From the NCBI RefSeq assembly GCF_014252955.1, contig NZ_JACMIA010000001.1, positions 248,001 to 312,000 of the forward strand: a stretch of DNA of 64,000 nt, read 5' to 3'. The stretch comes from Stappia sp. 28M-7 (GTDB lineage Bacteria > Pseudomonadota > Alphaproteobacteria > Rhizobiales > Stappiaceae). The position numbers and the translations under genes were made by a program. Shown here piece by piece: positions 10,479-18,445 of this stretch. The first letter of the stretch is position 1. The number at the start of each line of letters is the position of its first letter. Below the pieces are notes generated by a model. The model saw nothing but the letters and a program-made list of their open reading frames with translations, made no database searches and had not been told where the DNA came from.

Positions 10479-12005
10479 ATGGCGACCGAAATTCGAGTGC
10501 CCACCCTCGGAGAATCCGTGACCGAGGCGACCATCGCCCAGTGGTTCAAGAAGCCCGGCGACAAGGTGAACGCGGACGAGCCCATCGTCGAGCTGGAGAC
10601 GGACAAGGTGACCGTCGAGGTTCCGGCCCCGGCCTCCGGCACGCTGACCGATATCCTGGTCAAGGAAGGCGACACCGTCGAGGTCGGCGCCCTGCTGGGA
10701 CAGATTTCCGAAGGCGCCGGCGCGGCCGCCGCCTCACCCGCCAAGGCTTCCGCGCCGAAGGCCGAGAGTGCCAAGTCCGCTCCGGCCGCCTCTGCCTCGG
10801 CAGAGACCGTCGACGTGGTGGTGCCGTCCGCTGGTGAGAGCGTCACCGAAGCCGATGTCGGCGAGTGGTTCGTCAAGGTCGGCGACCAGGTCAAGGCCGA
10901 CGATGTGCTCGTCGAGCTGGAGACCGACAAGGCCGCCCAGGAGATCCCGGCGCCGGTTTCCGGCACCGTGGTGGAGATCTCCGCCAAGACCGGCGACACC
11001 GTCACGCCGGGCCAGCTGCTGCTGAAGATCGCAGCCGGTGCTGGCGCTGCCGCTCCGGCCAAGGCGCCTGCTGCCGAGACGCCGGCTCCGGCCGCCAAGG
11101 CCGGCACCGACATGCCGCCGGCTCCGGCCGCCGCCAAGATGATGGCGGAGAAGGGCATTGCCGCTGATCAGGTTGCCGGTTCGGGCAAGCGCGGCCAGGT
11201 GCTCAAGGGCGATGTGATCGCCGCCGTGGCCACCGGCATGGCGCAGCAGTCCTCCGCCTCTTCGGCTCCCGTTGCCGCGCGTGCGCCGTCGGGTGCCGAG
11301 GATGCGGCCCGCGAGGAGCGGGTGCGCATGACCAAGCTGCGCCAGACCATCGCGCGCCGCCTGAAGGATGCGCAGAACACCGCTGCCATGCTGACCACCT
11401 ACAACGAGGTGGACATGGGTCCGGTGATGGAGCTGCGCTCCACCTACAAGGACCTGTTCGAGAAGAAGCATGGCGTGAAGCTCGGCTTCATGGGCTTCTT
11501 CACCAAGGCCGTGTGCCATGCACTGAAGGAGATCCCGGCGGTCAATGCCGAGATCGACGGCACGGACATCATCTACAAGAACTACTGCCACATCGGCGTC
11601 GCCGTCGGCACCGACAAGGGCCTGGTGGTTCCGGTCGTGCGCGATGCCGACCAGATGTCCATCGCCGAGATCGAGAAGAAGATCGCCGAGTTCGGCCGCA
11701 AGGCGCGTGACGGCAAGCTCGGCATGGACGAGATGCAGGGCGGCACCTTCACCATCTCCAACGGTGGTGTCTACGGCTCCCTCATGTCCTCGCCGATCCT
11801 CAACGCCCCGCAGTCGGGCATCCTCGGCATGCACAAGATCCAGGAGCGTCCGATGGTCGTGAACGGCCAGATCGTGGCGCGGCCGATGATGTATCTGGCG
11901 CTGTCCTACGACCACCGGATCGTCGACGGCAAGGAAGCCGTCACCTTCCTGGTGCGCGTCAAGGAGAGCCTCGAGGACATCAAGCGTCTCGTCCTCGATC
12001 TCTGA
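10479..12005 (+). CDS. sucB: Dihydrolipoyl succinyltransferase (E2) with two lipoyl domains
   Basis: 508 residues. Two lipoyl domains are visible: residues about 3-77 and 115-190, each with the modified Lys in an 'ELETDK' loop (TDKVT and TDKAA). An Ala/Pro linker leads to the peripheral E1/E3-binding domain (about 220-255: '[10 protein letters not shown]...[13 protein letters not shown]') and the catalytic acyltransferase domain ending with '[12 protein letters not shown]', whose His and Asp are catalytic. Most E2o proteins carry a single lipoyl domain and are about 400 residues long, so this one is enlarged. The start at 10479 gives the standard [13 protein letters not shown] opening; an upstream ATG at 10461 adds six residues. 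Confidence 0.95.
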   Translation: MATEIRVPTLGESVTEATIAQWFKKPGDKVNADEPIVELETDKVTVEVPAPASGTLTDILVKEGDTVEVGALLGQISEGAGAAAASPAKASAPKAESAKSAPAASASAETVDVVVPSAGESVTEADVGEWFVKVGDQVKADDVLVELETDKAAQEIPAPVSGTVVEISAKTGDTVTPGQLLLKIAAGAGAAAPAKAPAAETPAPAAKAGTDMPPAPAAAKMMAEKGIAADQVAGSGKRGQVLKGDVIAAVATGMAQQSSASSAPVAARAPSGAEDAAREERVRMTKLRQTIARRLKDAQNTAAMLTTYNEVDMGPVMELRSTYKDLFEKKHGVKLGFMGFFTKAVCHALKEIPAVNAEIDGTDIIYKNYCHIGVAVGTDKGLVVPVVRDADQMSIAEIEKKIAEFGRKARDGKLGMDEMQGGTFTISNGGVYGSLMSSPILNAPQSGILGMHKIQERPMVVNGQIVARPMMYLALSYDHRIVDGKEAVTFLVRVKESLEDIKRLVLDL

Positions 12006-12097
12006 CGTCGGCGACACGGGTATCGGGCGGACTGCGCCCGGTATCCGCTCCTCGCGAAAGGGCGCAAGGTCACGGGACTGTCCAGCGGAGGCGGGGG

Positions 12098-12664
12098 ATG
12101 AACGACACCGTCCGGCGGTTGCAGGCACACTGGGTCTATGGCGGCGCGCTTTCCGGCGCGGTGCTTCTGGTCCTGAGCCCGCTGCTGACCGCCGGCTGGC
12201 CCCTGGCCGAACGGCTCGTCTACCTCGCCCTGCCCGTCTACATGCTGCACCAGTTGGAGGAGCATGACGGCGACCGTTTTCGCGCCTTCGTCAATGAGGT
12301 GATCGGCAAGGGGCGTGAGGTCCTCAGCGTCCGGACCGTCTTTGTCGTCAACGTCGTTGGCGTGTGGGGCGTGATGGTGCTGACGATCTGGCTGATGCGC
12401 TCGGTCTCGCCCGGCTGGGGCCTGATCGGTGTGTACCTGCTGCTCGTCAACGCCGTGCTGCACGTCGCACAGGCCGTGGCCCTGCGCAGGAGCAATCCCG
12501 GCCTCTGGACTGCGGTTCTGCTCTTCCTGCCGTTGGGGGTGGTGGCTTTCTCGCAAATCGCCACAATGGCGAACAGCACCCAGCACGCCGTGTCGCTGGC
12601 CGTTGTCCTTGCGTTGCATGGCGCCATCGTCGTCGGCGTTCGCCGTCGCCTCGCAGCCAGCTGA
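12098..12664 (+). CDS. HXXEE-domain membrane protein
   Basis: 188 residues with about five to six hydrophobic segments and the motif H-Q-L-E-E-H near residue 50, which defines the HXXEE family of bacterial membrane proteins. Function is unknown; the conserved His and Glu suggest metal binding within the membrane. GGAGG precedes the ATG closely. It begins a set of three genes placed between sucB and lpd that have no evident TCA role. Confidence 0.7.
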   Translation: MNDTVRRLQAHWVYGGALSGAVLLVLSPLLTAGWPLAERLVYLALPVYMLHQLEEHDGDRFRAFVNEVIGKGREVLSVRTVFVVNVVGVWGVMVLTIWLMRSVSPGWGLIGVYLLLVNAVLHVAQAVALRRSNPGLWTAVLLFLPLGVVAFSQIATMANSTQHAVSLAVVLALHGAIVVGVRRRLAAS

Positions 12665-12675
12665 GGGAGACTTCC

Positions 12676-13287
12676 ATGGGACTGGATTTCCTGCTCACCG
12701 CTCTTGTCGTCGTCCTCGTTCCGGGAACGGGCGTGGTCTACACGGTGGCGACCGGCCTGGCGCGCGGGCGCGTTCCCGGTATCGCCGCCGCCTTCGGCTG
12801 CACGCTCGGCATCCTGCCGGCGCTGATCGCGGCGACCTTCGGCCTTGCGGCGCTGCTGCATGCCAGCGCACTGGCCTTCCAGGTGCTGAAATATGCCGGC
12901 GCGGCCTATCTCTTCTATCTGGCCTGGCAGGCCTTCCGCGAGGCCGGACCGCTGGCCTTCGACCGGCAGGCAGCCCCCGCCGATCTCGTTGCGGTGGCGC
13001 GTACGGGTTTCCTCATCAACGTGTTGAATCCCAAGCTGTCGCTGTTCTTCCTTGCCTTCCTTCCGCAGTTCATCGTGCCGGGCGAGGGAGCCGTCTCCCT
13101 GCAGATCCTGTCGATGGGCAGCGTGTTCATGGGGCTGACGCTGGTCGTGTTCATCGGTTACGGGGTCTTCGCCGCCGCGCTCGGTGCCCGCATCCTGCGC
13201 AGCCGGCAGGTCATGACCTGGATGAGCCGGACGGTCGCGCTCGCCTTCGCCGGGTTCGGCGCAAGGCTGGCCCTTGCCGATCGCTGA
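12676..13287 (+). CDS. LysE/RhtB-family amino-acid exporter
   Basis: 203 residues with about six hydrophobic segments. The family signature is the N-terminal 'VPGTGVVYTV' (from the LysE motif VPGP), and 'NVLNPKLSLFFLAF' is the typical second repeat signature. It should export an amino acid or related small molecule across the inner membrane; the substrate is unknown. The start is supported by AGGGAG and lies only 11 bases after the preceding gene. Confidence 0.85.
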   Translation: MGLDFLLTALVVVLVPGTGVVYTVATGLARGRVPGIAAAFGCTLGILPALIAATFGLAALLHASALAFQVLKYAGAAYLFYLAWQAFREAGPLAFDRQAAPADLVAVARTGFLINVLNPKLSLFFLAFLPQFIVPGEGAVSLQILSMGSVFMGLTLVVFIGYGVFAAALGARILRSRQVMTWMSRTVALAFAGFGARLALADR

Positions 13288-13320
13288 CCTGCGCCGCACA
13301 TGTCCTGAACGGAGAAGCCC

Positions 13321-14079
13321 ATGACCGAGAATGTCGTGATCGTCACAGGCGGCAGCCGCGGCATCGGAGCCGCGTCAGCACTGCGCCTTGCAGGCCCCGG
13401 CACCACGATCCTTCTGACCTACGTGTCGAGCCCCGGGCGCGCCGAGGATGTGGTCTCGCAGATCAAGGCCAAGGGCGGGCAGGCGGTGGCGCTGCAGGCG
13501 GATGTGGCGAGCGAGGACGACTGCCTGAAGACCTTTGCCGAGGCCGACAGGCTCGGCCGCTTGACCGGTCTGGTGAACAATGCCGGCGTGGTCGACGTCG
13601 CGGCGCGGCTGACGGACATGTCCTTTGAGCGGCTGCGGCGCATCTTCGACATCAACGTGCTGGGCACGATCCTGTGTTCCCGCGAGGCCGTGCGACGCAT
13701 GTCGACGGCCCATGGCGGCAAGGGTGGGGCCATCGTCAACGTCTCGTCGGCCTCGGCCAAGATCGGCTCGCCGGCGCAATATATCGACTATGCCGCGGCC
13801 AAGGGGGCGGTCGACACGTTCACCGTCGGTCTTGCCAAGGAAGTGGCGGCCGAGGGCGTGCGGGTCAACGCCGTGCGCCCCGGCATCATCGATACCGAAA
13901 TCCACGCCTCGGGCGGCGACCCCGACCGGGCGAGGCGCGTGGCGGGCGATCTGCCGATGCAGCGAGCCGGACGGGCCGAGGAATGCGCCGAGGCGATCGC
14001 CTGGCTTCTGTCGGACGCTGCCAGCTACACGACGGGCGCGATTCTCGACGTGTCCGGCGGGCGGTCGATCCTGCCCTGA
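13321..14079 (+). CDS. Short-chain dehydrogenase/reductase (SDR)
   Basis: 252 residues, classical SDR size. It has the cofactor motif TGGSRGIG near residue 10, NNAG near 88, the catalytic Ser ('NVSSASAKIGS') near 143, and the YxxxK pair (YIDYAAAKGA) near 157-161. The C-terminal 'PG' region after the active site is intact. It reduces or oxidises an unknown substrate with NAD(P)H. An SDR at this place between sucB and lpd is common in rhizobial relatives. GGAGA precedes the ATG. Confidence 0.88.
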   Translation: MTENVVIVTGGSRGIGAASALRLAGPGTTILLTYVSSPGRAEDVVSQIKAKGGQAVALQADVASEDDCLKTFAEADRLGRLTGLVNNAGVVDVAARLTDMSFERLRRIFDINVLGTILCSREAVRRMSTAHGGKGGAIVNVSSASAKIGSPAQYIDYAAAKGAVDTFTVGLAKEVAAEGVRVNAVRPGIIDTEIHASGGDPDRARRVAGDLPMQRAGRAEECAEAIAWLLSDAASYTTGAILDVSGGRSILP

Positions 14080-14133
14080 CACTGGAACATGGCGGCACGT
14101 CCGCCCGAACGAACGAAACAAGAGGCGAATGCT

Positions 14134-15543
14134 ATGTCACAGTTTGATCTCGTCGTCATCGGCACCGGCCCCGGCGGCTATGTCTGCGCCATCAAGGCGG
14201 CCCAGCTCGGCCTCAAGGTTGCCGTTGTCGAAAAGCGCGCCACCCATGGCGGCACCTGCCTGAACATCGGCTGCATCCCCTCCAAGGCGATGCTGCACAC
14301 GTCCGAGCTGTTCGAGGAGGCGGCCGAGCATTTCGAGGACTTCGGCATCAAGGTCGGCAAGCCGAAGCTCGATCTCAAGGCGATGATGGGCCACAAGCAG
14401 AAGACCATCGACGGCAATGTCAGCGGCATCGAGTTCCTGTTCAAGAAGAACAAGGTGACGCCGTTCCACGGCACGGGCCGCATTCTTGCCGCCGGCCGGG
14501 TCGAGGTGACCGCCGAGGATGGCTCCAAGCAGGAGATCGGGGCGAAGTCCATCGTCATCGCCACCGGCTCCGACGTGGCCCCGCTCCCCGGTGTCGAGAT
14601 CGACGAGAAGCAGATCGTCTCCTCCACCGGCGCGCTGGAGCTGGACAAGGTCCCGGGCAAGCTGGTCGTCGTCGGCGCCGGCGTTATCGGCCTCGAGCTC
14701 GGCTCCGTCTGGCGGCGTCTTGGCTCCGAGGTGACGGTCGTCGAGTTCATGGACAAGATCCTCGGCCCGATGGACGCCGACATTTCCCGCAACTTCCAGC
14801 GCATCCTCAAGAAGCAGGGCGTCGAGTTCCACCTGTCCTCCAAGGTCACGGCCGTGGAGAAGACGGGCAAGCAGCTCATCGTCACGGTTGAGCCGGCCGC
14901 CGGCGGCGAAGCGGCTGCCAAGACGCTCGAGGCCGATGTGGTGCTCGTGGCCATCGGTCGCCGTCCCTATACCTCCGGCCTTGGCTTGGAAGAGGCCGGC
15001 GTGGCGCTCGACGAGCGCGGCCGGGTCAAGACCGACAGCCACTACCAGACCAATGTGCCCGGCATCTATGCCATCGGCGATGTGATCGCCGGCCCGATGC
15101 TCGCCCACAAGGCCGAGGACGAGGGCGTTGCCCTTGCGGAGATCCTCGCGGGCCAGGCCGGCCACGTGAACTACGGGGTCATCCCCGGCGTGGTCTATAC
15201 CAGCCCCGAGGTTGCCGAGGTCGGCAAGAGCGAAGAGTCGCTGAAGGCCGAGGGCATCTCCTACAAGGTCGGCAAGTTCGCCTTCATCGCCAATGGCCGC
15301 GCCAAGGCAACCAACCATACCGAAGGCTTCGTCAAGGTGCTGGCCGATGCGGAGACCGACAGGGTCCTCGGCGTTCACATCATCGGCCACGGCGCCGGCG
15401 AGATGATCCACGAGGCGGCGGTCCTGATGGAGTTCGGCGGCTCGGCCGAGGATCTGGCGCGCACCTGCCACGCTCACCCGACCATGAGCGAGGCCGTGAA
15501 GGAGGCCGCGATGGCCGCCTTCGCCAAGCCGATCCACGCCTGA
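14134..15543 (+). CDS. lpd: Dihydrolipoyl dehydrogenase (E3)
   Basis: 469 residues. It has the FAD-binding GTGPGG at the N-terminus, the redox disulfide in '[13 protein letters not shown]' (Cys about 45 and 50), a second Rossmann motif '[11 protein letters not shown]' for NAD, and the C-terminal dimer interface with the catalytic 'HAHPTMSE' His-Glu pair. It reoxidises the lipoyl groups of SucB to close the 2-oxoglutarate dehydrogenase cycle. It is the last gene of the cluster, followed by a clear intrinsic terminator. Confidence 0.96.
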   Translation: MSQFDLVVIGTGPGGYVCAIKAAQLGLKVAVVEKRATHGGTCLNIGCIPSKAMLHTSELFEEAAEHFEDFGIKVGKPKLDLKAMMGHKQKTIDGNVSGIEFLFKKNKVTPFHGTGRILAAGRVEVTAEDGSKQEIGAKSIVIATGSDVAPLPGVEIDEKQIVSSTGALELDKVPGKLVVVGAGVIGLELGSVWRRLGSEVTVVEFMDKILGPMDADISRNFQRILKKQGVEFHLSSKVTAVEKTGKQLIVTVEPAAGGEAAAKTLEADVVLVAIGRRPYTSGLGLEEAGVALDERGRVKTDSHYQTNVPGIYAIGDVIAGPMLAHKAEDEGVALAEILAGQAGHVNYGVIPGVVYTSPEVAEVGKSEESLKAEGISYKVGKFAFIANGRAKATNHTEGFVKVLADAETDRVLGVHIIGHGAGEMIHEAAVLMEFGGSAEDLARTCHAHPTMSEAVKEAAMAAFAKPIHA

Positions 15544-15584
15544 CGACGGGCTCTTCCGGCGCGTTTGCGCCGGGCGGCAAGATG

Positions 15585-15622
15585 AAAAGGCCCGCGCCGG
15601 AGTTCCCGGCGCGGGCCTTTTT
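15585..15622 (+). terminator. Intrinsic terminator after lpd
   Basis: AAGGCCCGCGCCGG and CCGGCGCGGGCCTT form a 14 bp perfect stem with a five-base loop, followed by T residues. The A-rich left flank would also make it work for the minus-strand gene that ends at 15658. Confidence 0.92.
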
Positions 15623-15657
15623 CGTGATCGATGCGAGAGGCGTCTCCCGCCGCTGTG

Positions 15658-15876
15658 TCACTCGGCGGTCTGGGTGTTGGTCTCCTCGGCGGTGTTGCCC
15701 GCAACGATGAGGTCGTCGCTGAGATCGTTCGTCGCGACGGAGCCCTGCGGTGCCTCTGCGGTCGTCGTCGGCGTCGTCTTCTGCGACATCTTCGACCAGT
15801 TGCACTGGGCCATCGCCGGTGTGGCGGAGAAGGCGATGAGGGCCGCGACGCTCGTCAGTCCTGCAAGAATGCGCAT
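15658..15876 (-). CDS. Small secreted protein, unknown function
   Basis: 72 residues. A Sec signal peptide (Arg near the start, hydrophobic core, cleavage after A-M-A) leaves a mature peptide that begins Gln-Cys and is rich in Thr, Glu and Asn. It starts at ATG 15876 after GGGAGAG; the longer open frame upstream has no support. Short periplasmic proteins of this style are frequent in Rhizobiales, but I know no function. It sits tail to tail with lpd and shares the bidirectional terminator. Confidence 0.6.
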   Translation of the reverse strand: MRILAGLTSVAALIAFSATPAMAQCNWSKMSQKTTPTTTAEAPQGSVATNDLSDDLIVAGNTAEETNTQTAE

Positions 15877-16040
15877 GCTTCTCTCCCTTGCTGGCGGCAT
15901 GTCGGGGCGACATGCTTCCGGTCTTCCCTCATCAGGGCCGCAACGGATCTTGCGGCCGAAAGTCAAGGAAGACGCTACGTCATAAGGGTAGCGCGCAAGC
16001 ATGCGGGGGACCAGTTCCCCGGCGTTGAAAGTCGGAAGGC

Positions 16041-16454
16041 TTAATCGCGTTCGAGAATGGCTGCGTGGAAGCCGTCCTGCACGCCGGCCGTATGCGACTG
16101 GATCTTCACCAGGGCCTCGATGCGATGGTTCATCGGGATGATCTCGACCTCGCGGGCGCCGAAAAGACCGGGAAACCGGGCCAGCAATCGGCCATTGGTC
16201 AGCCGGATGGCATCGGCCCAGCCCCATTTGCAATCCCGCGGCGAGCAGCGAGTGAAAACGCGCATGCGGGAGACGATCCGGCCGTTGCTGCAGTGGCTTT
16301 CGATCTCGATGATGCGGATCTGCTGTGTCGACGCGCGCGGATTGTACCAGCGGCCGGCTTCGGGGATGCGGCAGCGGTTTTCAGCGAAGACGGGAGTGGG
16401 AGCGGCGACAATCACCGTCAGGGCGACGACGAAGGGAATCAGGAGGCTCCACAT
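16041..16454 (-). CDS. Secreted hypothetical protein
   Basis: 137 residues. A hydrophobic N-terminus (about residues 4-22) ends in a signal-peptidase site near V-F-A-E. The mature part contains four Cys (NRC, SHC, TRC, RDC), suggesting two disulfides in the periplasm. I do not recognise the domain. It lies between xerC and another small secreted protein on the same strand, but the 164-base gap suggests separate transcription from the latter. Confidence 0.6.
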   Translation of the reverse strand: MWSLLIPFVVALTVIVAAPTPVFAENRCRIPEAGRWYNPRASTQQIRIIEIESHCSNGRIVSRMRVFTRCSPRDCKWGWADAIRLTNGRLLARFPGLFGAREVEIIPMNHRIEALVKIQSHTAGVQDGFHAAILERD

Positions 16455-16550
16455 GCCCGATTCTTGTCCGCCGCGCGGAGCGCCGCAAGGGAATTCGATG
16501 TTGCAATGCGTCGCGGGTCGAAAAGACCGCGCAGGCCGCCGCCATTCCGC

Positions 16551-17510
16551 TCATCCGGGCTTGCGGCTGCGCGGATGGGCGCGGTCGTAGGCATCCAGCA
16601 GCCGCGCGGCGTCCACCTCCGTGTAGATCTGCGTGGTGGACAGGCTGGCATGGCCAAGCAGTTCCTGGATGGTCCGCAGGTCGCCGCCGCCCGCCAGAAG
16701 ATGCGTGGCGAAGGAGTGGCGCAGGGCGTGCGGCGTGGCGCTTTCGGGCAGGCCGAGCGCGCGGCGCAGCTTCGCCATCGCCAGCTGGACGATTCGCGGT
16801 CCGAGCGGCCCGCCGCGCACGCCGAGGAACAGCGGTCCATCCGCCTGCGGCACGTAGGGGCAAAGGCGCAGATAATCCTCCACCGCATCGCAGACGATCG
16901 GCAGCACCGGCACGACGCGTTCGCGCCCGCCCTTGCCGATGACGCGCAGGCTTCTCGTGCCGCGGCGCGGCGCCGTGCGGCCGGTCAGCGACAGGGCCTC
17001 GGAGATACGCAGCCCGCAGCCGTAGAGCAGGGTCAGGACCGCGGCGTTGCGTGCCGCGACCCAGGGCTCGGCCTCGTCAGCCGCGTCCGCATCCACCAGG
17101 GTCATCGCGTCGCCGGCCGAAACCGGCTTGGGCAGCGAGCGCTTTTGCCGCGGTGGGCGGATCGCGGCGCTGGCGGCGGCATTCACCTCGCCGAGCGTTT
17201 CCAGGTAGCGCAGGAACGAGCGGATGCCGGCAAGACCGCGCGCCAGCGTCCGGCTTTCCGCGCCCGTCTGCCGGCGCGAGGCGAGAAAGCCGCGAAAATC
17301 GGCCGGCCGCAGCTCTTTCAGAGCTTCCAGCCCCGGCGGCTCGGCAAGATGGTTGGTCAGGAAGCGCAGGAACTGGCGGACGTCGCGCTCGTAGGCGACC
17401 AGCGTCCGGTCGGCGAGCCGCCGCTCCGATCCGAGATGGTCGAGCCAGTCTCCGACGGCGGCATTCACGTCGGCTTTGGCCGACACCAGCAGGGAATCAG
17501 GGGCGCTCAT
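16551..17510 (-). CDS. xerC: Tyrosine recombinase XerC
   Basis: 319 residues. It has the N-terminal SAM-like core-binding domain (about 20-110) and the C-terminal catalytic domain with Arg in 'GCGLRISE', Lys in the following beta hairpin ('GKGGRER'), 'HALRHSFATHL' (His, Arg), 'LLGHASLSTTQIYT' (His and the nucleophilic Tyr). With XerD it resolves chromosome dimers at dif. Start 17510 (MSAPDS) follows AGGA; an ATG six codons earlier is possible. No phage genes adjoin, so this is the housekeeping recombinase. Confidence 0.93.
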   Translation of the reverse strand: MSAPDSLLVSAKADVNAAVGDWLDHLGSERRLADRTLVAYERDVRQFLRFLTNHLAEPPGLEALKELRPADFRGFLASRRQTGAESRTLARGLAGIRSFLRYLETLGEVNAAASAAIRPPRQKRSLPKPVSAGDAMTLVDADAADEAEPWVAARNAAVLTLLYGCGLRISEALSLTGRTAPRRGTRSLRVIGKGGRERVVPVLPIVCDAVEDYLRLCPYVPQADGPLFLGVRGGPLGPRIVQLAMAKLRRALGLPESATPHALRHSFATHLLAGGGDLRTIQELLGHASLSTTQIYTEVDAARLLDAYDRAHPRSRKPG

Positions 17511-17545
17511 GGGCTGCCATCCTATCATGCCTGCAGGCAGATCGA

Positions 17546-17578
17546 GCGGACCGGCCGGGGGGGGGGCGGCCGGTCCGC
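17546..17578 (-). other. Hairpin with a ten-G loop between tal and xerC
   Basis: An 11 bp perfect stem (GCGGACCGGCC / GGCCGGTCCGC) encloses G10-C on the plus strand (C-rich on the transcribed strand of tal-xerC). It has no T tail. It lies 23 bases beyond the transaldolase stop and 35 before xerC. Confidence 0.6.
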
Positions 17579-17601
17579 AGACAAAAGATCAGGACAGAAA
17601 A

Positions 17602-18255
17602 TCAGAGGATGCTCTGTCCGGTCTTGGCCCAGTCGGCCAGGAACTGCTCGAGACCCTTGTCGGTCAGGGGATGCTTGACCAGGCCCTTGAGCACTGCCGG
17701 CGGGACGGTCGCGACATCCGCGCCCACCAGCGCGCATTCGCGCACATGGTTGGCGGTGCGGATCGATGCGGCCAGGATCTCGGTCTCGAAGCCGTAATTG
17801 TCGTAGATGATCCGCATCTCGCGGATCAGGTCCATGCCGTCGATGTTGATGTCGTCCAGCCGGCCGATGAACGGCGAGATGAAGGTCGCGCCGGCCTTGG
17901 CGGCGAGCAGCGCCTGATTGGACGAAAAGCACAGGGTGACGTTCACCATGTGGCCGGCGTCGGTCAGGGTGCGGCAGGCCTTCAGGCCGTCGAGCGTCAG
18001 CGGCAGCTTGACGGCGATGTTGTCGGCGATCTCGGCCAGCGCGCGGCCCTCGGCGATCATCGCGTCGGCATCGGTCGCGGTGACCTCGGCGGAGACGGGA
18101 CCCTCGACGATGTCGCAAATCTCTGCAATGACGTCCTTCATCGGGCGTCCGGACTTGAGGATCAGCGACGGATTGGTGGTGACGCCATCGAGCAGGCCGG
18201 TCGCGGCGAGATCCCGGATCTCCCCGGTGTCTGCGGTGTCGACGAAGAACTTCAT
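17602..18255 (-). CDS. tal: Transaldolase (short type) / fructose-6-phosphate aldolase-like
   Basis: 217 residues, the short single-domain TIM-barrel type. Motifs: MKFFVDTAD at the start, 'GVTTNPSLI', the Schiff-base Lys in 'NIAVKLPLT', and '[11 protein letters not shown]'. It interconverts pentose-phosphate sugars, or cleaves fructose 6-phosphate in close paralogues; the sequence alone does not separate these two activities with certainty. AAGGAG lies about ten bases upstream of the ATG. It is divergent from priA. Confidence 0.88.
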   Translation of the reverse strand: MKFFVDTADTGEIRDLAATGLLDGVTTNPSLILKSGRPMKDVIAEICDIVEGPVSAEVTATDADAMIAEGRALAEIADNIAVKLPLTLDGLKACRTLTDAGHMVNVTLCFSSNQALLAAKAGATFISPFIGRLDDINIDGMDLIREMRIIYDNYGFETEILAASIRTANHVRECALVGADVATVPPAVLKGLVKHPLTDKGLEQFLADWAKTGQSIL

Positions 18256-18445
18256 GGCGGCTCTGGCTCCTTATCGGAAACGGGCTTTTGCGGAGTTTCG
18301 GGTCGGCGGGGCATCTGCCTCGCCCGGGCCTGACTGCATACCTTAGGATGACGCGCGGCGACAGCCCCGATTCGCCCGCGACCGGGCGGCATGCGGGCGC
18401 CGATCTTGGGCAACCGGCAGCAACCGAGCAGGAACGAGGACGCGG

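Noticed and set aside
16551-17510. Tyrosine recombinase as an integrase of a mobile element
   Set aside because: Length and motifs fit XerC, and no attachment site, tRNA or phage gene adjoins it.
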